Part shown: positions 1-10,650 of the stretch, one piece after another | How positions within the stretch are numbered: the first letter of the stretch is position 1 | Layout of the letters: the number at the start of each line of letters is the position of its first letter | Source of the DNA: Setaria digitata | Lineage: Eukaryota > Nematoda > Chromadorea > Rhabditida > Setariidae | Direction of reading: 5' to 3' | NCBI GenBank assembly: GCA_003640385.1 | Contig: RCAB01000176.1 | Location: 53,472-117,471, forward strand | Length of the DNA: 64,000 nt | Program-made: the position numbers and the translations under genes | Notes under the pieces: model-generated | What the model saw: only the letters and a program-made list of their open reading frames with translations | Told to the model about the DNA's origin: nothing | The model's database searches: none

Positions 1-244
1 ATTAGCTGTGAAGGTTCCTTTTTTTTCCTTTTTGTGAGTAGATTTGATGAAATTAAATGGTTGTTAAGCTGAAGGTATTTTATGTGGTAAAAGAAAATGC
101 GTTATGGTTAAATTTGCAGAATGAAATTTAATGATTCAAACGAGAAGGAATGAATGCATTTGCTCTTATTTTGTTCCATTTCTGCTGATGAAACTCTTCG
201 TGGTTTCTCTTCCTTTTTTTTTTTTTTTTTTTTTTTGCAGAACT

Positions 245-1649
245 ATGGAATTTATATTCGGATCGAAATTTGAATTTGAACCAGCTCGAAAATGGGCATC
301 GGAAATGGAATGGACTATATTGAATATATCATTAACATATGTTGTCACCATATTTGTTATTAAATATGCAATGCGTGATCGTAAACCATATGATTTACAA
401 CAACCACTTGTTATATGGAATGCTCTCTTGGCTATTTTTAGCATTCTTGGTGTTGCTAAAATAACACCTGTTTTCCTCAAGCAAATAACTACCAAAGGAT
501 ATATCAGTTAGCTCTTTTTTTTTTTTATTTTTACTTGAAAGAATTCGTTTTCCAAACACTTTGCTTTGTCTTAAAGATAAAGTAGTTTGCTGTATTGCAA
601 TCTGCTTCTCATTTTTAAATCTTTTAATTCATGTTATAGTTTCAATCATAAATTGAATTTTTTTTCAAGCTATGCTTTTGAAATCTTTATGCCTTTTAGA
701 ATTAATTATTTAGGCACGTTCACTGAAATAGGACCGTGCTTCACAGATGAGGTTGCTGGTTATTGGACTTTCTTGTGGGTTGTCTCAAAAGTCCCGGAAC
801 TTCTGGATACGATATTTATAGTATTAAGGAAACGTCCACTGATGCTGATGCATTGGTACCATCATGCGCTTACCGGATATTTCGCGATAGTTACATATGC
901 CAATAAGAATGCGTACATGATTTGGGTTGTCTGGCTCAATTTCATCGTGCACTCTTTTATGTATAGGTGAATTTAACAGTTATTGGATTGATATTTGAGA
1001 CTTGTTTGTTCAGAAGTATTCTAGAACAGTTGCAAATAAATTTAGAAATTTAATTTCCTATTGAACTGCATTTGATTGATGGTAGGAGTGTCCGGTTTAA
1101 AAAACTGAATTTAGTATGTGAAGTTTTAAGCTAACATTCTGGATTCAATTCATATTTTTTACTCTTTTCAGTTATTACATGCTACGGTCGCTTCGTATAC
1201 GTATTCCGCCACAGATTGCTCAGTTCATAACTTTTGGCCAGATTATTCAGGTTTGTATATGGCTTATTGACTTGCAAATGTTAATAGGTTTTTAGTTCAG
1301 TTCACTAGTTATCATTTTCATTTCAGCATTTATCGTAACAAAACTTAAAAAACACCAGCAATTGTTCTGAAAAAAAAAAAAATTAGATTGATTTTGATGC
1401 TACTGATAATGATATTAACAGGAATTAATGTTACAGTTTGCCATAACGCATGTAGTGATGATACATTTGGCTATTCTTGCTCTTACTACAACAAGTAATT
1501 ACGCTGTCACGTTACGAGGTTTTGCACTTGGTACCTTGATGGAGGTAACGTATCTGGTACTGTGGATCCGCTTTTATTACGTTTCCTATTATGCAAATGG
1601 TGGAAAGAAGTATAATGAACATAAAAAGAGTGTCAAAGCTCAGCAATGA
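245..1649 (+). CDS. ELO-family very-long-chain fatty acid elongase (ELO-5/ELO-6-like)
   Basis: Exons 245-506, 714-966, 1172-1250 and 1437-1649 join in phase to 268 aa, a normal ELO length. ELO proteins are ER membrane condensing enzymes (3-ketoacyl-CoA synthases) that add malonyl-CoA to acyl-CoA. The diagnostic histidine box HWYHH lies at residues 134-138, after the family motif KVPELLDTIFIVLRKRPL (113-130). Several hydrophobic segments are visible, starting near residue 22. The C-terminus is lysine-rich (NGGKKYNEHKKSVKAQQ), consistent with ER retention. The overall pattern resembles C. elegans ELO-5/ELO-6, which make branched-chain and long-chain fatty acids; the exact substrate cannot be read here. 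The start is the ATG only 4 nt after a poly-T/TTTTGCAG 3' splice site at 240. That spacing suits SL trans-splicing, but an upstream coding exon outside the window is possible. Confidence 0.9.
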
Positions 1650-2279
1650 AAAGCAGAGAAAAAAAAAGAGAATAATGATTCATTTTTTTTCTTTTTTTTT
1701 TTTTTTTTAAACAAAAAGATCATTGTTGAATTTGCTTATCCGATATTCTCATCAAACTGCTCATTCATCCCATTGCACTGTTGCATTTGTTGAGCTCGCA
1801 AATGAAAAGTTCCAATGGTATTTTATTGAAATTGATAGAATGACAGGAAATGTCTCATTCATCAGCGTAATTTTTGCAAAATTTTTCGTTGGAAAACGAA
1901 AAAAGAAGAAAAAAAGTATTTCGCTGTTGTGCAAAAAATGATTTGCAAAAAAAAAAAAAAAAAAGTCTTGCATCGTTCGCAATTTTTGCTGGCTGTTAAA
2001 ATTTTCTCTTTAATTATTTGACCTCTCAGGCAGCGGTGTTTACTTTATGCCATGACTATTTTAAGTCTTTTTTTTTTTTAATTTTCTTTGATTCCTTAAT
2101 TTAGTACAAGGTTTTTTTTTTTCTTTTTTTTCAATGCCATCATAAAATGTATGTATTTTTGAGAAGCCTCTCTTATTATCAGCTCAGCTAATGCGATATT
2201 TGTTAAAAGTATGAAAATGCAATTCGGATTTTTCTGCTCGTAAAAATTCAATATTTGTAACCGTACTCATCTCATTCCT

Positions 2280-2315
<36 letters not shown>

Positions 2316-2996
2316 CATCTCTTTTTTTTAAAATCCTTTTTGACTGTTACAAAAAGAAGAGGCAAATGAGGAGGAGTTTATTCGTCTCCTCATTACATTC
2401 TTTTTATTCGTTAAATGTAAATCTTTTTTTTTTTTTTTCTTTATCAAATATAGAAGTGTTTTCTAAGAAGAGGAAATGATTGTTGCACAGAATAAACAAG
2501 GTTGAAAGTTTTGATCAATACAATAAAAAGTTTCAGTTGCAAAGTTCGAGGAATTTGAAATTTTGTTGTTGCATTTTTTGACCATTAGTTCGGTTTATTT
2601 TATTTTATTTTCTAATTCACTGACGAATACTGACTGCGTTGTTTACGTGGATTCATATCAAAAAAAAAAAAAACGAATGGTACGGTAATTTAGACCTACG
2701 AAAAAAAAAAGCGTTTGTCAGTTATGATACAGTACTGTTTATAAAAGATCTATTGTGAAAAAAAAAAAAAAATTTTATTTTGATAAGTGGATAATTGTAC
2801 TCCTAAGGTTACATGTTTTGATCAATTCCTCGAACCGTACAACTTTGGCATTATAGTATTAAAAGAAATTTTAATTGGAAAGATAAACTCTTCGGGATGG
2901 AACTTTTTTTTTTTTTTTTTTTTCAGTGGATATAATATGTACCGAAAGTTACGGTGAATTTTAAAGTATTTCGTTGATGCATTCTTCCTTCTGATG
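1650..2996. other. Convergent intergenic spacer, homopolymer-rich
   Basis: This lies between the 3' ends of the elongase (+) and the small secreted gene (-). It holds many poly-T and poly-A runs, including a T run of more than 30 at about 2281-2315. Open frames here encode mostly Lys/Phe homopolymer tracts. I see no gene. Confidence 0.6.
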
Positions 2997-4166
2997 TTAT
3001 CCCACACATTGGCCATTGTAGCAGAATCCCATTGCGCACTGATTATTGATACATGTTCCATCTGTAATGGGAATTTCAGGAGAATTATCAAAATGAAGCA
3101 TCATTTCAAAATTGTTTTACCAAGGATTGAAAGAAACCTTAGAATATTTCTGATCTTATTTTCTCTTTTTTTTTTTTTTTTTTAAAGTTAATTATTTCAA
3201 ATCATTATTCGCTAATGCTAATCGTAGATAATTTTTGCTTTTGCTCACAATTTCATTATTTTAATAGTACTTATATTAATGAGATGTGAGTTAATTAATA
3301 TTTCGAAACTGTTTATTTCAATCAAATATTTTGTAATTTAGACGAAGTTCTATATATTACCAAGCATTTATAAGTGAATTTAATAAAATGAAATATATTC
3401 TATTAAATAAAATTGAAATTAAAAAGACTCACAAATATTGGATACTGGGATACATTGTGACTTGTAACAACCATGTCCAGCTGGACACTGTCCATTTACG
3501 CATGGACCAATAGCTGAAAAGCTGCATCAGAATTTTTGTGTTGCTTATTTAAAAAAAAAATTAACAAATCAAAAAAAAAAAAAAAGAAAAGAGGAAGAAA
3601 AGAAAAATGGATAAGAGTAATAAAACGTACAACGGTTGGGAGGAGTAGGTGTTACAGGTGTAATAGGTGGATAAAAACTTGGTCTTACATATGGATATGG
3701 ATATGGATTATATGGATAATAGCAGAAAACGCACTGCCATTGACTGGCTGCAAATTTAATTATGAAAATGTTTAGTTTAAATTTTGCTTGAAGGTTTTTA
3801 AACAAAAAAAGAAAGAAAATACAAATTTTGTTGAATTAGTTACTTGGTATGAAGAGAAAAAAAGGAGTATATTACAGCAAAAGTAAAGGAAAAAAAGAAA
3901 AAGAAATCCAGATGAGCGGTAGGCAGAAGTTTAGCAAAAATTATTGATGTTTTTTGTTTTTATTAATGGTTTAAATTAAGAATGAAAAATTTTCCCTTCT
4001 TGATAAGAATTGAACAATAAAAGTTTTCCTTTTTTTTTTTTTTCCTTGTGACATTAATTTGAAAAACTTTGTTACATCTTTTAAAAGATAGAGAGAGAGA
4101 AAAAAAAAAGACGGTACCTGTGAATGATAGCATAGTGATAAGTAATGTAAGAAAAAAAAGAACCAT
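2997..4166 (-). CDS. Small secreted cysteine-rich protein with EB-like repeats
   Basis: Four minus-strand exons join in phase: 4166-4118, 3747-3631, 3513-3433 and 3061-2997, giving 103 aa with a stop at 2999-2997. Residues 1-17 (MVLFFLTLLITMLSFTA) are a clear signal peptide. Next come a CxxC pair (QCVFC), a Tyr/Pro-rich linker (YPYNPYPYPYVRPSFYPP) and then two short cysteine repeats. These are IGPCVNGQCPAGHGCYKSQC and GTCINNQCAMGFCYNGQC, the second ending directly at the stop. The spacing resembles EB/TIL-like nematode modules, but I cannot assign a named family. The protein is probably secreted or cuticle-associated with disulfides (inference). The internal introns are all in phase 1, typical of extracellular module genes. 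The frames run only to their splice sites, so single-frame ORF calling misses this gene. Confidence 0.8.
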
Positions 4167-5523
4167 TTCCCGGATCTGCTTTTTCAGAAGTGTTCTAAAT
4201 ATACAGTGAGTTCTCTCTATTTATATCTTAAGTAAATCTTGAAATAGTTGTTTGAATATGTATTTATTTGCTATATATACTATACAGAAATGTAAGGTAC
4301 TACTACCAGCTACTAGTTATAATAACTTTACTAATTGAACACTTACAAGTGGTGTTTTGACTGTTAACACTTATCATATAGATATGTCAATCTTCTAATT
4401 TTATTTATAATTCCATCCTAAAATAACCTTTTTTTTTTCGTCTAATGATACACAAATTATCAGAAATATCGTGAATGTTATAAACGTTGCTTACAGATTA
4501 GCAACATTTGCTGTCAGTGATATAAATTGACAGGAATATATTTGAGTAAAATAAAAGAGAAATGAAAAAAGTGGTGACTTCTGATGACTTTCTTTCCGTC
4601 TAAAGCAATCATCACCCCCCTCATTACCTAAAATTTTAACAATTTTGTTTAATTTAGTTCCAGTATTTGCCAAAGCTGTTTTTCTTGCATTTCAAGTAGT
4701 TATTCGTTTAGTTACTGAATCATCAGTTAAAGCAACAATTGATCAGTGAAATTCTAATGCTTTTTTTTCAGAAGTGATTTTTGAAAAGTGAGAACTCCCC
4801 CGCATTTTCCTAATTAAATATAACATTCAAGCGATACTCATATGGTTCATTAGAAGAAGAGAAAAAAAAAAAAAAAAACTCACTAAGCTATCGGCAAATA
4901 ATCTTTGAGGGTTGAAATCCAGTTGTAGTAAGTTTAATCTTATTGCGATTTAAATTTATTAATTTCGTTTATGATTATTCAGTACAGAGTAAAATTTTTG
5001 AGTGAACGAAGAGCTGCATTTCATACTGTAATATTTTATGGTTTACATTATGGGTTATGAAAGCTTTTTTTTTTATTATCGTTTTGATATAGTTTTGATA
5101 TACGATTATCTTACCTTATTTACTAAGCAAATGATTAATTAAAAAAAAAAAAATTAAATCGTTTGCTTGTGGAAGGATTAAAATTCAGAAAAATAAAAAT
5201 AAAAGAGTAAACTGCTTATATTATTATAACTAATTTGCAACTTCTCTTTAAACAACATTTAACAATTTACAATTGTTACTGCTTCAATCAACCACCTTTT
5301 TAACATTGCATTAAAGTGCACTTTGTAAAAAATTCGTTTGTAAATCTCCAAAACAGCGATAACAACTTTTATTTTGACAGAAAATAAAAATGATTCGTTG
5401 TTGTGGGTTTTTTTTTCTCGAGAAAATTCCTGAGAAAGCTCAGTGTTAAAATATGCTTTATCATTGAAATATACGATGTTCGGAACAGGCTTTTCTAAAG
5501 TTTGCAATTTTATGCTTTTTTCC

Positions 5524-5735
5524 ATTGCTTTCTTTCTTTTCCTTTTGTAATTAATATATGTGAAATCCCGATTAATGCTCTGATTGATCTGTATATATCG
5601 TAATTTTTAAATGATTTTTATTCCATAANTATTGCTTTCTTTCTTTTCCTTTTGTAATTAATATATGTGAAATCCCGATTGATGCTCTGATTGATCTGTA
5701 TATATCGTAATTTTTAAATGATTTTTATTCCATAA
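5524..5735. repeat. Direct duplication of 105 bp flanking an N
   Basis: Bases 5524-5628 and 5631-5735 are nearly identical 105-bp copies; I see one A/G difference, in CCCGATTAATGC versus CCCGATTGATGC. A single N sits between them at 5629. A duplicate placed exactly at an N suggests an assembly join of overlapping contig ends rather than a biological tandem repeat. Confidence 0.85.
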
Positions 5736-5791
5736 GCTTGAATAAACATGGATTAAACTTAAAAAAAAAAATTAAAAAAATTTTTTTTTTC

Positions 5792-5821
5792 ATCATTTCA
5801 AATTATCAAATATCATTTACT

Positions 5822-5873
<52 letters not shown>

Positions 5874-5901
5874 TAAATGATATTTGATAATTTGAAATGA
5901 T
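5792..5901. repeat. Perfect 31-bp inverted repeat around a TA microsatellite
   Basis: The left arm 5792-5822 is the exact reverse complement of the right arm 5871-5901. The loop is a pure TA repeat (about 5823-5870). A single N follows immediately at 5902. This could form a long hairpin, or it could be an assembly artefact in which a read was joined to its own reverse complement through the TA tract. Confidence 0.9.
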
Positions 5902-6503
5902 NGCTGATTAAGTTATGAACTTCATACTTCAAAATAAATATGGCATTGTCTTTCAGAAACCAATCTAATCTTCTTCCTCTGCACTTTTTTTTCTGCTCGC
6001 ATTCCTCAGTTATTTAAAATTGTGCAGATGAGAATGTATGATAAATTAATTAAATTCTTTCCTTCATAAATTCTTTACCATCTTTTTCATGCAAATCAAA
6101 TTTATTCCATTTTGTTCATAAATTTGATGAAACTTTTTTCGTTTTTTTTTTTTTTTTTTCTACTTTTAAATAGTAATACTTTTTTTACTTTTTCAATGAT
6201 TTATTAGTGCAATAATAAAAAGAAAAAAAAAAAAGGAAAAATAATGCAAAAAAAAACTTGTTAAACTGTATTATTTTACGACCAGTTTATATCATATTTT
6301 CTTTTATTCCAAAGGAATACTTTTTCCAAAAAGTAATTTTGTTAAAATTTTAAATACGCCTTCTTTTCTTAAACAAACACATTGTAATAACAAAAACAAT
6401 AAAAGATATATTTTAAAGTCATGTGGCTAGATGGGTCTATTTGTTTTCGTTTTTTACTTTCAAAGAGAAAGTAAGTTTAAGTACATCTGTATTTTTATAA
6501 ATA

Positions 6504-6507
<4 letters not shown>

Positions 6508-6580
<73 letters not shown>
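6508..6580. repeat. TG dinucleotide microsatellite
   Basis: An uninterrupted TG run of about 36 units ends about 145 bp upstream of the PEBP start codon. Long TG tracts can adopt Z-DNA and are often polymorphic; a regulatory role is only speculation. Confidence 0.95.
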
Positions 6581-6581
<1 letters not shown>

Positions 6582-6725
6582 ATCTTCTAGCTTTTCCCTA
6601 GGAAAGAGCAGTAGATGTTAGTAATTTGGGGAAGTAATAAACATGTGATCAGTTTTAGTTTAAGCTAGAACTTGTGATTCGACAGCTCAACGCAACACAG
6701 TCAGCGCTTTCAACGAAATAAATAA

Positions 6726-9256
6726 ATGGCTGATGAACTTGCTGCAAAATTTGCGGAAAATGAAATTACACCAAATATTATTCCAAATCCACCTGCGAGA
6801 TTACTCAATGTAATCCATTTTGGTTACCTTTACTTTTTCCTTCTTTCTCATTTTTTTTTCTCTCTCTCTCTCTCATTTGATTAATCAATTTTAGAAATAT
6901 TTTTTAGATTTATTAAAATATTTTGTTGAAAATTTGATTTCGTCTTCTAATTAATCAAGTGCAACAAATGTTTTAGATGAATTTTAGAACTTCTCTCTTT
7001 TTCGTAACAAATTTTTAGGTATTTAGCTCATTTTATTTGTTCAGATTTTGCTTTATATCTGTTTAAATTTTGGCAGATGTTATTAAATTTTCATCATGCT
7101 TCAATAAATTCTTGAAGGTTGCTTTTTTTCTCGATATAAATTATGTATAATTTTCGATTTCATTTCACAGAGAATAAAAAATTTTTCAAATAAAAGGATT
7201 ATTTGCGTAGGAATTTTAATCTCAATTAAATAACTGTTTGTTTTTTACGTACCATTTAATATTTGTGAAGGAATTTGTTAGAAGTACTATTTTAAAAGGG
7301 AACCCACAAAAATGATTGTTCCCCCTTTTTTAACATTTTTTTTCTTTTTTTTCCGTCTCTGATTTCCTTTTGCTCAATTTTAAAAATGTGAACAGAATTG
7401 GCAAAAACAAATAGATGAATTAGTTTAACGAAATTATTTTTTATCTTCATTAGACTTTAATCCATCAAGATTACTTCCATTTAGTTAAAGCATAACTGAT
7501 AAATCTGTATTTTTTTTTTTAAGATTTACAGAATTAAAATTATAAATTTAATGTGAAGATAATGTAATTTCAAAGTGGTTATCTGGCAACCTTAAAAAGG
7601 AAAAGTTTCCACAAATTTTTTTTTAGTATTTTGTGAAAGTCCAACCTAGACCTATATTATATCGGCTGTACTTTATCTATCATTAATACCATTCATAATT
7701 TATCATTTCCTCAATGAAAGTAAATTCTTTTGAGTTTGCTCAACAAATTTTAAAAAAATATAGAAAAGCCATTTAACCTTTTCATGCCAGGTGTAATTAT
7801 TTTTCTCATTCAACAAACTGTTGGATATGCTGTTGAGAAAATATTTCATATTCTCCATGTGACTAGTATCTAATTTCTTTCATCCGTTCATCACTGATAT
7901 TAGCAAATAAGTTTATTTTATTTCCAATTTTTATGCATAGACAGGAACCAGTTAGTTATAAGTTCTGTATCTCAATGAAAGAAAATAAGCTATTTAGGCT
8001 CGATGAGCAACTAAAGTTTGAAGGAAAAAATTCAAATTCGAGTGCTATACTCAATTTATCTATACTCAATTTATTCACAGTGTAACTGGGATGGTATACA
8101 AGTACAACCTGGCCAAACGATGTCACCACGGAATCTACGTTTCGCACCACGTGTTACCCTGGATGTTGACCCTGAATCCACATTTTCCATCATCATGATC
8201 GGTTTAAATTTTCCCTCCTTTCTTTTCTGTAGTTACTAAAATCTGATACATTATCTCAAACCTCTCAACAGTTTTAAATTCAAGAATCCCTCTAGTTTCC
8301 ACACTTTTTATAGTGGGTTTCCAAATGTGACCAGAAATTCTGTTATTAAAAATATGATAGGAATAGAATTCCTGACTCACTTTTGTTATGACCCTTTACC
8401 AAACATACATGCTTTAAATTTTGCTTTAGAATGAAAGTGCTTAGACTCAGCTGTGTTTTCAAAGTAGGAAGTTCCTCCACGCTAAAAAATTAACAAATTT
8501 CAGATCCTGACAACTTGTCACGGAAGAATCCGTCTGTAGCTGAATGGCTTCATTGGTTGGTTCGTTTTTGCATGAATTTTCTAATATGCGTAAAGCCGCA
8601 ACTGTTTTTTTTTTTTGGGAAAGTAATGGGAACATACCATTTTACGAACTTAACCCCTACTACTTGCTCTGAATAATCAACAATCAACGAAATTCAAACA
8701 AGTTGATTCAAAATGTGGATTCCGAAATCTTAATTTGAACAAGAATCTCTGAAGCATCTCCAGTGTCTTATATTTCAGGTGGTCAATATTCCAGCAAGTA
8801 ATATCCAGGAAGGCATTAACGGAGGTTAATTTGTATTGCCCAGTATAACATCATTACCACCGAAAAATGTCTTCCACCGAAAAATAAGCTTACCATTCAG
8901 GACAACATCAGATGGCATATGGAAGTCCGGCACCACAACCCCGTACCGATTTACACCGTTATATAATTCTTCTGTATGAACACCAAGGACGACGGATACA
9001 AGTGCCGAAAATCAGCAGTAGAGCCAAATTTAACACCAAGCAGTTCGTAGAAAAGCACAAGTTAGGTATGATTCCAGGATCAATTTTCAGAAGATAATCT
9101 ACAGACGAAGTTAAGCATCACTGAAGTTCATCCAAGTTTCGAAGAAGAAATTAAGCTAAGAACTCCATATAGGATCGGCTTTTTTCTTCTCCTGCTTCAA
9201 TAATTCCAGGTGATCCAATTGCTGGCAATTTTTTCCTGGCACAAAATGAAGGTTGA
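6726..9256 (+). CDS. Phosphatidylethanolamine-binding protein (PEBP/RKIP family)
   Basis: Six exons join in phase: 6726-6809, 8081-8201, 8504-8559, 8779-8824, 8901-9065 and 9210-9256. The product is 172 aa, standard for PEBP. PEBPs are small ligand-binding proteins that bind anionic groups such as phospholipid headgroups and act in signalling. Ov-16-type members are abundant in filarial worms. Family motifs are clear: the DPD...SRKNP segment (residues 69-78), EWLHWLVVNIP (82-92), DLHRYIILLYEHQ (119-131), and the C-terminal KFNTKQFVEKHKLGDPIAGN region. The N-terminus MADELAAKFAENEITPNIIP has no signal peptide, suggesting a cytosolic or non-classically released form. The usual GPPKGTGLHRY pocket loop reads SPAPQPRTDLHRY (111-123), an unusual substitution beside the ligand site. 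Intron 1 is long (about 1.27 kb). The 3' splice sites are TTTCAG-like. Confidence 0.93.
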
Positions 9257-9989
9257 AGAACGAAACCAATGCGACAAAATACTTCAGCTAGTTGAAGCCT
9301 TAGAGTCGGTGTGTGATATCGTTTTCCTACATATGAGTGATTAACAGCACTATTATTCATAACCGTGCTGTCTTAGAAATGTAATTTTTAAGCTATCCCT
9401 CCTCTTATTAATATTTCGCAGGTAATAAAGCTCATAATATGCAAGTCACCCTTAATTACATCAAAGATGTAGTTTGAATTTACAAAATTTCATTTGCTTG
9501 TTTCTAGCTGGCTGGATAAAACCTGGCAAATACCTTCTCAGTTGTATGAAGCTTCCAGGTCCATCATGCTTCTCTATCAGGGAATTATTGCCAATTCTGG
9601 AAAGTCTGAAGCAGAAATCAAAAATGATTCACATCTTAAAGTGCTGTGTCATCTTCAGTTCCAAATGACCGGTTGGATTTTCCAAATGTGACAAAACAAT
9701 TCAAAAACAAATTCGTATTTACACATGAGTATCTTTGACTGTGGAAGCTAAAACAAACATAATTTTGGATTTAAACTGATTTTGCATGAAGACATTTGTA
9801 AAATAATAAAAGCAGTGCAAAAACTGAAACGATAATATCATACCGACTTATGTATACCAACTCATTCAAAAATATCTGTTTAGTAAACTCGAAAATCCAA
9901 TGAAGTTGAAAAAACAAATAACATCCACAAACTACTTAATTTTAGCAATGAACTTTTAAAACACTTCCAACATCATATTAAGGCCGTCG
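9257..9989. other. Convergent spacer between PEBP and LSm7
   Basis: Probable 3' UTRs of both genes. A plus-strand frame of 65 codons at 9494-9691 sits after a TTTCTAG, but its translation has no family I recognise, so I do not call it. Confidence 0.4.
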
Positions 9990-10650
9990 TCATACAAAAG
10001 GATTAGCAATCTGCTCAATACCATCGTTTGGTGCAACCACTGTTATTGCAGTTCCTCGAGCCACAATCAAGCCTAACTGCCTCGTTTCCTTGAAATATGA
10101 GCAAAATTGCTTTAAAGATTGCTGTATCAACAAGAAATATGAAAAAAGCAACTGAAAATGAATTCCCAACTATAGATGCAAGTTTTATCAAATGCAACTG
10201 TTTTCATCAAAAATTGAGAGAGAGAGAAAAAAAAGACCCATAAATAGGAAACTGTAACTAACTTCTGTCACTTTTTGTGGATCCTCTGTATCTCGTACGT
10301 ATTCCACGGCATTATCCAACACCAAATTGATTAAAGCATCATAACCTTTCAGTATTCCAGAAGCTGCAATGAAGTAAGGGACATCAAAATTATTGTACAG
10401 TAAGTTAGAAATGTTTCATGGTGGTGAAAGAGAAAAGATGAATAAATATATTTCGTTTGGTGATTAGCTACAAAACCAGAGGATATAATGCAACTAAAAA
10501 TAAAGTACAACATTGACTTCAAATTTAACAGAAGTTATTTATATAATAACCTTCTCGGCCACCTTGGAACTTGACTCGTACTTTCTTATCAATAAATCGT
10601 GACAAGTCAACGATCGATTCTTTCTTCCTTCTGGTAGTTTCTTCTTTCTC
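9990..10650 (-). CDS. lsm-7: LSm7, U6 snRNP-associated Sm-like protein (5' end not located)
   Basis: Three minus-strand exons are clear: 10650-10551, 10363-10263 and 10088-9990, with TGA at 9992-9990. They encode 98 aa beginning EKEETTRRKKESIVDLSRFI. LSm7 is one subunit of the LSm2-8 ring, which binds the U6 snRNA 3' end in splicing, and of LSm1-7, which drives mRNA decapping. The Sm1 motif is visible as DKKVRVKFQGGREASGILKG with LINLVLDNAVEYV. The Sm2 motif is LGLIVARGTAITVV, and the tail is DGIEQIANPFV, as in other LSm7 proteins. Phases are 1 then 0. The known protein needs only a few more N-terminal residues with the initiator Met, so a short first exon should lie upstream; I could not choose it. 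The last 3' splice site is TTTCAAG rather than TTTCAG. The gene is probably divergent from KDM5. Confidence 0.92.

Larger units (their letters stand above)
4167..6725. other. Intergenic region rich in repeats, no gene seen
   Basis: AT-rich spacer between the 5' ends of the small secreted gene (-) and the PEBP gene (+), so it should hold both promoters. It carries a duplication around an N, a perfect palindrome around a TA microsatellite, and a TG microsatellite, each listed separately. No open frame shows protein-like composition with good splice sites. Confidence 0.5.

Noticed and set aside
9494..9691. 65-codon plus-strand frame after a TTTCTAG site
   Set aside because: No recognisable family, no partner exon in phase, and it lies in the convergent 3' spacer of PEBP and LSm7.
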